Positions 41,557 to 48,401 of a DNA stretch of 48,401 bases are shown here, in pieces; positions within the stretch are counted from its first letter, which is position 1; the number at the start of each line of letters is the position of its first letter. The stretch is taken from the NCBI GenBank assembly GCA_023228465.1, contig JALOBC010000020.1:1-48401 (forward strand), in the 5' to 3' direction. Under the pieces are notes generated by a model that saw nothing but the letters and a program-made list of their open reading frames with translations, ran no database searches and was not told the DNA's origin. This stretch comes from Dokdonella sp. GTDB taxonomy: Bacteria; Pseudomonadota; Gammaproteobacteria; Xanthomonadales; Rhodanobacteraceae. Position numbers and translations under genes: made by a program.

Positions 41557-43587
41557 TCACCAGATCTTCACCTGCTTGTCGCCGCTGCGCACCATCTTGT
41601 CGCCCACCTTGCAGCCGAAGGCCTCGGCGAAGGCCGGCATGTTCGAGGGCGCGGCGATGGCGCGGTACTGCATCGGCGCATGCGGATCGATGTTCAGCAA
41701 CACTTCCTGGCGCTGCGGCAGGATGTTGCCGCGCCAGATGCGTGCGAAGTTGAGGAAGAAGCGCTGGTTCTCGGTGTAGCCGTCGATCTTCTCCTTCGCT
41801 TCGGCCGGATCCTTCTTCAGCGCGATCTGCAGCGCATCGAAGGCCACGTTGGCGCCGCCGAGGTCGGCGATGTTCTCGCCCAGGGTCAGCTTGCCGTTGA
41901 CGTGCTTGCCGGGCAGCGGCTCATAAGCGTTGAACTGCTCGACCAGGCGCGCGGTGCGGGCGTCGAATTTCTCGCGGTCGGCCTTCGTCCACCAGTTCCT
42001 GTTGTTGCCGTCGGCATCGAACTGACTGCCCTCGTCGTCGAAGCCGTGGATGGCCTCATGGCCGATCACCGCGCCGATGCCGCCGTAGTTGAGCGCGTCA
42101 TCCGCCTTGGGGTCGAAGAACGGCGACTGCAGGATCGCGGCCGGGAAGTTGATGGTGTTGTCCAGCGGGTTGTAATAGGCATTGACGGTCTGCGGCGTCA
42201 TGCCCCATTCGAGGCGGTCGCTCGGCTTGCCGACCTTGGCCATTTCCCAGGCATGGTTGAACTGCGTCGCCGCCAGCACGTTGCCGAAGTAGTCACCGGA
42301 CTCGACCTCTAGGCCGCTCCAGTCGCGCCACTTGTCGGGGTAGCCGATCTTGGGCAGGAAGGTGGCCCACTTCTCCAGCGCCTTCTCCTTGGTTTCCTTG
42401 CTCATCCAGTCGAGGTGCTCGATGCGCGTCTTCAGCGCCGCCTTGACGTTGTCGACCAGCACCATGGCGCGCGCCTTGGACTCGGGCGGGAAGGCGGTGG
42501 CGACATACAGCTCGCCCAGTGCCATGCCCATCGATTCGTTGACCGCCGCCAGCGCGCGCTTCCAGCGCGGCTGCTGTTCCTTCTGGCCATTGAGCGTCTT
42601 GTCGTGGAACTCGAAGTGCGCCGTGTCGAAGGACTTCGACAGATAGGGCGCGGCGCCGTCGATGGCGTGGAAGCGCAGGTAGGCACGCCACTCCGCCGCC
42701 GGCACGTCGGCCAGCATCTTGTCGAACTCGGCAAAGAACTTCGGCTGCGACAGCGAGAAGCCGTCCTTGATGTCGGTCTTCTGCGCGGCGAAGAACTTCG
42801 TCCAGGAGAAGTTCGGCGTCAGCTTGTCGGCCTCGGCGAGCGTGACGAAGTGGTACTGGTTCTCGGGGGTGCGCAGTTCCACCGGCGACAACGTGACCTT
42901 GGAAAGACGCGTCTCGAAGGCCATCACCTGGTCGGCCGCCTTGGTGGCGTCGGCGGTCTTGGCGCCGCCCAGCTCCAGCATCTTCACGATGTAGGCGTGG
43001 TAGGCCTTGCGCAGGTCGGCATGCTCGGCCGCGCTGTAGTAGTCGGGAGTCGGCAGGCCCAGTCCGCCCTGGAAGGCGAAGGCGATCTGCATCTTGGCGT
43101 TCTTGAAGTCCGCCGCCGGGCCGACGTAGAACACGCCGCCGAGGCCGCGCGCGGCCGTGTCGGTGAGGTAGGCGGCGATTTCGGCCGGCGTCTTCAGTGC
43201 ATCGATGCGCGCCAGTTCAGGCTGCAGCGGCGTGATGCCCGCCTTCTCGATGGCCGCCTCGTCCATGCCCGAGGCATACAGCGCGCCGACCTTCTGCTCG
43301 ATCGAGCCGGCCTTCGCCTGCTCGGCGGGGCGGGCCGCCTTCTCCACGATGGCGCGCTGCGTCTGCAGGCTGTGCTCGCGCAGGGCGTCGAAGGCGCCCC
43401 AGCGGGTGCGGTCGGGCGGGATCGGATTGGCCGCCACCCACTTCGCGTTGACGAAGCCGTTGAAATCGGCGCAGGGGTTGATGGCCTTGTCGAGGTCGGC
43501 GACATCGAACGAAGGCGCGGCGATGGCCGCGCTGGAAAGCGCCGTGCAGAGGGTCAGCATCAGCGGGCGGGACAGGGAATTGCGCAT
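41557..43587 (-). CDS. M13 family zinc metallopeptidase (PepO/neprilysin-like), paralog B
   Basis: A 676-residue exported M13 peptidase, similar to paralog A along its length. Signal peptide 1-23 (ending IAA); zinc motif HEAIH (His510, His514), GENIADLGG with the Glu ligand, NAYYNPLDNTINFPAAI substrate strand and the C-terminal VKIW. The zinc-site neighbours differ from A (HEAIH versus HEMSH) and so do residues of the N-terminal domain, so specificity may differ. CGGAG precedes ATG 43587. A and B form a tandem duplication, probably one transcript starting here. Confidence 0.95.
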   Translation of the reverse strand: MRNSLSRPLMLTLCTALSSAAIAAPSFDVADLDKAINPCADFNGFVNAKWVAANPIPPDRTRWGAFDALREHSLQTQRAIVEKAARPAEQAKAGSIEQKVGALYASGMDEAAIEKAGITPLQPELARIDALKTPAEIAAYLTDTAARGLGGVFYVGPAADFKNAKMQIAFAFQGGLGLPTPDYYSAAEHADLRKAYHAYIVKMLELGGAKTADATKAADQVMAFETRLSKVTLSPVELRTPENQYHFVTLAEADKLTPNFSWTKFFAAQKTDIKDGFSLSQPKFFAEFDKMLADVPAAEWRAYLRFHAIDGAAPYLSKSFDTAHFEFHDKTLNGQKEQQPRWKRALAAVNESMGMALGELYVATAFPPESKARAMVLVDNVKAALKTRIEHLDWMSKETKEKALEKWATFLPKIGYPDKWRDWSGLEVESGDYFGNVLAATQFNHAWEMAKVGKPSDRLEWGMTPQTVNAYYNPLDNTINFPAAILQSPFFDPKADDALNYGGIGAVIGHEAIHGFDDEGSQFDADGNNRNWWTKADREKFDARTARLVEQFNAYEPLPGKHVNGKLTLGENIADLGGANVAFDALQIALKKDPAEAKEKIDGYTENQRFFLNFARIWRGNILPQRQEVLLNIDPHAPMQYRAIAAPSNMPAFAEAFGCKVGDKMVRSGDKQVKIW

Positions 43588-44022
43588 GGGGAAGCTCCGA
43601 AAGGGTCGCTTGCAGGGCGCAGCAGCGAAGCGCGTTGGATGCGCGCGGAGTCGCGGGCGGCGTCGGGTTGGGATACACGGGCGCGCGCAGGCGCACAGCC
43701 GCAGGTTGCCAGATGGGGGCCGCGCACCGGCGGTGCAAGCCTAGTTCGCGATGCGTGCCCGGCAAGTGTCAAAGGTCATTGCCGGCGCTGTCTTTCGTCG
43801 CTCCGGCGCAGGGTCGCACGGGCGACGACGCCTTGCTGCAGGCGCGTGGCACACTCGACCAGGCGGCTTCCAGCGTCATCGTCGCCGTTCGAGTGGCACC
43901 GCGCGGAACGGGACGCCGATCGATCCGGGCACGCCGAACGCCGGGCGTGATGCGGTCGTCGACATAGGTGACGACTCGATTGCGGCGGTTCACCGAACCA
44001 AGCTGCGGTCGAGTGCGTCATC
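43588..44022. other. Gap between M13 gene and Rhs remnant
   Basis: About 435 GC-rich bases with no supportable gene. A plus-strand frame runs through it into the Rhs remnant from 43751, but its translation is arginine-rich and shows no YD-repeat pattern. The left part must hold the promoter of the M13 pair; none is clear. Confidence 0.45.
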
Positions 44023-45829
44023 ATGCAGCATGACGCCCATGGAAACGTACAGCGCGAATCCGATCCGTTCTTCACGCGCGATGCGGGTGCAGGCGCGGCA
44101 TCACCCCTGCCGCATGCGTCAACCGCAGGGCAATGACTACGACGGCCGCGGCCGGGTGTGGCCCCGTCGCGACTTCATGGGCGCGGACTGCACGGCGCAG
44201 GAATCGCAATCCGCGTGGGCGTATGACGTTGCCAGCGGATCAGGCATCGGTGCGCTGGCCGAGGAATCCAACGGATGGGTGCGGCGCACGCTGAGCCATG
44301 ACGCGCTGGGCCGTATCAGGAGCAAGGACGGGATGGGCACGAACTACGTCTACGGCGTCAAGCCCGCCGTATGCAGCGGCGACGGTTCGCCCAGCCCCTA
44401 CGTGACTCCCGGGCCGAACGCGGTGAGCGAGGCCGGCACGGCCTACCTGTGCTACGACGCCAACGGCAACCTGCGCAAGCAGGTGAACCGGAGCACGGGC
44501 AGCGTGGAGCGCACGCTCGCGTACACGGCCGCCGACCAGGTCGAGACCACCAAGGACACCACGCGCAACGCGAAGGTCGGCTTCGGCTACGGCCCGAACC
44601 GCGAGCGGCTGCGGCGGCTGGACTACGCCGGCGCCGAAGCGGTGGGCGCGGACACGGTGGTGCACTGGGTGGGCGGGGCGCAGGTGCGCTACACGGCCAG
44701 CGTGGTCGGTGGCGTCAATCAACTGGTGGATGTGCGGCGCATGGCCGGCAACACGATGGTGACGCAGCGCGGCAGCGGGCCGGGCTACAGCCTGAAACGC
44801 CAGGTGGTGCTGCGGGATCGGCAGGGCAGCATCGACCAGGTGCTGGGCGCGATGACGCTGGAGCCGGTGAACGCCTCCAGCCCGAGCAGCTTCGATGCCT
44901 GGGGCGAGCGGCGCGACACGGCAACGTGGAGCACGCCAAAGCCGTGGGACTGGTCGCTGGAGCACCTGCTGCAGGCGAGCACCACGCAGGGCTACACCGG
45001 CCACGAGATGGCCGAGTCGGTGGGCATCATCCACATGAACGGGCGCATCTACGACCCGCAGCTTGGGCGGTTCCTGCAGGCGGACCCCTTCGTGCAAAGC
45101 CCGGGCGACCTGCAGAGCTGGAACCGCTACAGCTACGGCTTCAACAACCCGCTGTACTACACCGATCCGAGCGGCTACATCTCGTGGGGCGAGGTGATCA
45201 AGATCGCGGTGGTGTCGGTGTTCGCCTATGCCACGGGCGGCTGGGCGGGCGGCATGTACGCAGCCGGCAACACGGCCGCGGCCTACGGCGTGGCGGTGGC
45301 GGGCGGGGCGACCATCGGCGCGATGCAGACCGGCACGCTGCGCGGCGCGGCGGCCGGGGCGCTCTCGTCGGGAATCTTCTTCGGCATCGGCAGCTACTAC
45401 CAGGGCGCCGACTGGGCGCAGGCGGGCGAATGGGAGAATGCCATGGGCAGCGGCCTGAGCTGGTCGGGCTACGCGGCCAAGACGCTGAGCCACGGCATGG
45501 CGGGCGGGGTGATGTCGGAGCTGCAGGGCGGCAACTTCGGGCACGGCTTCGCGAGCGCGGGGTTTGGCGAAGCGGCGACGCCGCTGGTGGGCGGCATCCG
45601 CTCCGTGCCGCTGCAGGCGGTGGCCATCGCCGTGGTGGGCGGCACGGCCTCACGGCTGGCGGGCGGGAAGTTCGCCAACGGGGCGGTGACGGCTTCGTTT
45701 GGGTTTGCGTTCAATCAGATGGCGCATGGCGGAAGATCGCATCAAGAAGAGGCAAATGAGCTGGCGCTTGAGGTATCGAGCGGGGGAGGGCCGCCGACGG
45801 TCTGGCCCCGTGGCGATTCAAACGGATAA
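44023..45829 (+). pseudogene. Rhs-family C-terminal remnant, 5' truncated and frameshifted
   Basis: Rhs/YD-repeat coding sequence starts without its large N-terminal part. From 44023 one frame reads MQHDAHGNVQRESDPFFTRD and stops at 44134-44136; the continuation NDYDGRGRVWPRRDF lies in the next frame, so a one-base shift separates them near 44100-44135. The second frame then runs intact to 45829: YD motifs (LCYDANGNLRKQV), the Rhs core (GYTGHEMAESVGIIHMNG, then RIYDPQLGRFLQADPF and NRYSYGFNNPLYYTDPSGY) and a Gly/Ala-rich hydrophobic post-core region of about 190 residues. The tip after MAHGG is only about 30 residues, too short for a normal toxin domain. A complete Rhs delivers C-terminal toxins; this copy probably does not. 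Confidence 0.8.
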
Positions 45830-46155
45830 TTACTCCGTCCCCTCTACTTCGCGCGCAAAACGCCGAGACCGGCATTGATCCATGCGCGCATCAACATGTC
45901 ATCGGTGTAGAGAAACCTTGCCGTCATGTCGACCTCGAGCTTGCGCTTGAACGACAATCACGTATCTCTCCTCTAGAGCAATTCGCGATCTCTCGCGAAA
46001 GTCTTCAACTTGTGAAACTCGTCACAAAATTCGACAAATAAGTTGTATATCTTCAGAATGCGGCATTAGAAATGCACAGTCGATATTGCGATATCGCCCC
46101 GTGCCGCACTGAGATAATTCAGTTCCTATTGAATATACTCGAATGGAGAAGCGAA
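45830..46155. other. AT-rich intergenic region after the Rhs remnant
   Basis: Base composition drops clearly here. A perfect 7-bp inverted repeat TTCGCGA/TCGCGAA with a TCTC loop is at 45982-45999. On the minus strand, 45844-45927 could encode 27 residues (MTARFLYTDDMLMRAWINAG...), which might be the tail of a lost gene; too short to call. GGAG at 46145-46148 serves the next gene. Confidence 0.45.
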
Positions 46156-46816
46156 ATGAAATCAATTATACTTGGGTTCACTTTGATTTTTTTAATTTCA
46201 GCTTATCGCGTTACTTCTGCAGAAGGTTGTGAATTCATGCCATATGGTGGGGGGGGGTGACATAAAATTCACGTCGGCTCAGCAACGACCTCCGTCAGCA
46301 TTCAACTCTGGATTATATGCATGGAGTCACGACAATGTTTGGGTTCTTCAATACACCTTCTTTGATCCCGATGCAAACACACGTTCTGCTATGCCGGGCG
46401 ATTATGTTGAAAGCTATCCAGCGAGAAGTAATGAAGAACCTGTCATTGCGAGTTCGTTTTGTGATCCAGTAGAGCTTGAGCCGGTCACGGTGATCGCGCC
46501 GTTTTACGGGCCTTCACCTGCGTATGTTGTGGTGACAACCGGAGCGCATTCAAACCTGTTTCAAAGAATCTTTAGAAGACCCAATGTGTTGAGGGGTAGC
46601 AGAGATTCAGATCCAAATATCACATGCGCCAACAGCAGTGAAGAAGATCGTATGCTCGCTGCTCGAGAGACGATCAGTCAGTCCACCACGCCGATGAGTC
46701 GCCGTGGAATATATACCATCAATTACGGACCAGGCACATCGCAACGATGGTCTGTTACTGATCCCTATCTTACGACGCTCGGATTGATACCTGCAGGACC
46801 TTGTGAGGGGCCGTAG
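46156..46816 (+). CDS. Secreted protein of unknown family, split by a G9 tract
   Basis: From ATG 46156 (GGAG eight bases upstream) a clear signal peptide MKSIILGFTLIFLISAYRV... ending TSA is followed by EGCEFMPYGGGG and a stop at 46258-46260. The stop is created by a run of nine G (46249-46257). Removing one G joins the frame to the following open frame (to 46816), giving one 219-residue secreted protein: PYGGGGDIKFTSAQQRPP and onward, including VELEPVTVIAPFYG and a C-terminal PAGPCEGP. As given, only a 34-residue peptide is made from this start; an internal ATG at 46229 would express the body without signal peptide. No family recognised. Position just after an Rhs remnant makes a toxin or immunity-related role possible but unproven. 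Confidence 0.6.
46249..46257 (+). repeat. Homopolymer G9 tract at the frame junction
   Basis: Nine consecutive G within the 46156-46816 gene. With 8 or 11 G the gene is in frame (full length); with 9 or 10 it is off. Candidate slipped-strand switch or a sequencing error. Confidence 0.7.
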
Positions 46817-47157
46817 CTCAATAATTCACGCTCTTGTCAAATATTCGGGCTGGCGTGCCTGGGCTTCGGAAAGTGCGAAGTCCGGGCGCGCTTCAGCTTT
46901 AAGCGCATAGCTTTTACTCATGCTCCGTGCCCTGTCGAATTGAACGTAATGCGTTATTTACGCGCATGCTAACTTGGTACTGTTTACGACTTTATCCGTA
47001 ATTTGGTTCAGCCTCTAGATTTCGGTGCAGCTCTCTCCGCCAGCTAATTTGCATCCTTTTCAAGAGTAGTGAGTATTTACCAATCTATTCGGGCATCTTT
47101 CATCAACTGCAGAACCGTTGAGCGAGCAAATTGCTCTGAGAACATGAGAGTCTCGAT
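46817..47157. other. AT-rich intergenic region
   Basis: 341 bases without a supportable gene on either strand. A possible hairpin CTTCG/CGAAG lies near 46865-46882, and an imperfect palindrome around GCGTTATTTACGC near 46951-46963. The promoter of the 47158 gene should be here; TATCCG- and TAATTT-like words occur but no definite -35/-10 pair. Confidence 0.4.
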
Positions 47158-48042
47158 ATGAAATCCAAGATCGTTGTTGTCATTACACTCATCTCTGCGT
47201 GTGCGGTGATTATCTTCTTGTCAATGAATTTCCAGACGACCCAGGACGTAGCGAAAAGAAAGACAACTGGTGCGAGCGCTTCTAGTGGTGGCATGGTTGA
47301 TAGGCGTACTATGATGCGAATGAGCGAAGCTGACTTGGGAGGCGATACCAAGACAGATGGAAGTGCGCACGTCGAACTAGCTGATGGAATTGACAATATG
47401 ATGGATTCGTGGGCTGCTGCTGATTTGTGCGATGGAGATGCGGTGTCTAAAGATGTTTCGGCCAGATCCCTGCTCGAACATTATAAAACCAAGCATGGAC
47501 CGCAAGATGCAGTTGTGCTCGCAACTGAAGAACTTATAGAAAGTGTTTGTCATTCGCGCAAGACTAATGTAATTATTAGCGAACCCTATAAGGATCGACG
47601 GGACGTACTATTTCAAAGCTCACCATTGTTTCAGGATGTAGTCGCCTTCTCTGATATTCTAAACAATGGCGCGCATAAACCTGTACCGTCATCTGAGGTG
47701 GAAGGGTTTGTGGTAAGCGCGGTTCAGAGGGCGAGTGGGCGTTATGAGCTGCTGGAGACGTTGACGTTGTTGAGTAATTCACGTGCGATCAAGATCGGAT
47801 TGAGCAAATTCTATTATCCAACGCACATTAATCCAGAAGTTGCCGACTATGCTAATATAGTGGCTGCTTGCAGAGTATTTGGAGGGTGCGGTCCATACTC
47901 GGCGTACTCGGCACAACTGTGCTTTCTACAGTGCGATCATCCAATGGGCGCAGAGGAATTTGCGCGCACTGCGATTTCTCCGCGCGATCTCGTCACATTC
48001 GAACAGGCAATTAATGCAATTCTCGCTGCGCGCGGCAGTTGA
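47158..48042 (+). CDS. Membrane-anchored protein of unknown family
   Basis: A 294-residue protein with lower GC than the core genes. Residues 4-24 (KIVVVITLISACAVIIFLSM) form a signal anchor or uncleaved signal; the rest is predicted outside the cytoplasm. Residues 25-80 are polar and Ser/Asp-rich; 80-230 look helical. A cysteine-rich end (ACRVFGGCGPYSAY, QLCFLQCDHP) has spacing that could form disulfides, and resembles tails of xanthomonad hypothetical proteins, though I cannot name a family. It follows the Rhs remnant and the G-tract gene on the same strand. Confidence 0.7.
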   Translation: MKSKIVVVITLISACAVIIFLSMNFQTTQDVAKRKTTGASASSGGMVDRRTMMRMSEADLGGDTKTDGSAHVELADGIDNMMDSWAAADLCDGDAVSKDVSARSLLEHYKTKHGPQDAVVLATEELIESVCHSRKTNVIISEPYKDRRDVLFQSSPLFQDVVAFSDILNNGAHKPVPSSEVEGFVVSAVQRASGRYELLETLTLLSNSRAIKIGLSKFYYPTHINPEVADYANIVAACRVFGGCGPYSAYSAQLCFLQCDHPMGAEEFARTAISPRDLVTFEQAINAILAARGS

Positions 48043-48401
48043 TTGTGCTTTTCCTCAAATCGATACCATTCGGTATGGTGGGGGCGGACCCAAGGGAAGG
48101 CCGCGAGATGTTATTGGACAGGAATCCCGGGGCCACCGCTCTATTCTTCGCCTCTACAATAAAGCCCCGGCCTGCCGACCACCGGTGCTGCGGCCGAGTC
48201 GGTGCTGCGCGCCAGGCGAGGTTGGCGTGGGGTCAGGATCAATGTTCCGAACTCAATCCCGTCATCCCGGCGCAGGCCGCCAAAGTTCCGCAGTTAGCCA
48301 CGTAAGTTGTTGATACCTCTGAACCAGAAGAGGCATTTGTGGCACAACTCAGCGGGTGGGCGGTGCTTTTGTGTCGAGCGCGGCGAAGAGTTGTAGCTGG
48401 A
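48043..48401. other. Right-end region without recognised gene
   Basis: An inverted repeat ATACC/GGTAT is at about 48063-48076, and CCGGGGC near 48128 is matched by GCCCCGG near 48164. Words such as GGGGTCAGGATCAATGTTC and GTCATCCCGGCGCAGGCCG look like dispersed extragenic repeats. Short open frames here lack family resemblance. A gene may begin beyond the window edge. Confidence 0.4.

Noticed and set aside
43751-44120. N-terminal 120 codons of the long Rhs frame
   Set aside because: No YD-repeat pattern; real Rhs similarity upstream of about 44130 lies in another frame.
45844-45927. Minus-strand 27-codon frame after the Rhs remnant
   Set aside because: Protein-like in composition but too short and without a clear ribosome-binding site.
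48039-48305. Short plus-strand frames at the right end
   Set aside because: Overlap repeat-like sequence, no start signals and no family resemblance.

Overview
The window is GC-rich chromosomal DNA from a gammaproteobacterium, most likely of the order Xanthomonadales (Lysobacterales). Three things suggest this: the gene order prmB-aroC-asd-fimV-truA-trpF-trpB-trpA-accD, which is characteristic of xanthomonads and relatives; the protein-level flavour of the genes (SCO1/SenC, paired M13 peptidases, a secreted NxxGxxxF-repeat protein carrying an IFANGFE motif); and REP-like hairpin repeats. Family assignments rest on motifs read by eye, with no database search.

Layout. 1-2700: a REP-like repeat cluster, then S-formylglutathione hydrolase (-), a Nudix hydrolase (+) and a small heat-shock protein (-) that has a readable sigma-E-type promoter and a strong terminator. 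2930-11720: the two electron-transfer-flavoprotein subunits (etfBA, -), an ATP-grasp ligase (-), a 990-residue barrel-plus-Ig-repeat surface protein (+), and a minus-strand operon of ETF:ubiquinone oxidoreductase followed by a lipoate-protein ligase split into two overlapping genes. ETF and ETF-QO together form the route from flavin dehydrogenases to the quinone pool, and lipoylation serves 2-oxoacid dehydrogenases and glycine cleavage, so this stretch is thematically coherent. 11870-19050: amidase, MltD-like lytic transglycosylase, HerA/YjgR-type ATPase, GreB, an unknown protein, and a sco-psd pair.

19129-31640 is the conserved biosynthetic block: prmB, aroC, asd, fimV, truA, trpF, a methyltransferase, trpB, trpA, accD. 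Two things are unusual: five exact-period 96-bp repeats between truA and trpF, and a methyltransferase gene translationally coupled to trpF. 31740-43590 holds rapA, a secreted repeat protein, an S9 peptidase and two tandem M13 zinc peptidases.

43590-48401 is an accessory island. It starts with a 5'-truncated, frameshifted Rhs C-terminal remnant and then becomes visibly AT-richer than the rest of the window. It carries one secreted-protein gene split by a run of nine G residues (a candidate phase-variable switch or a homopolymer sequencing error) and one membrane-anchored protein of unknown family. This is the most promising place for undescribed biology. No tRNA, rRNA, CRISPR array or complete transposon was recognised.
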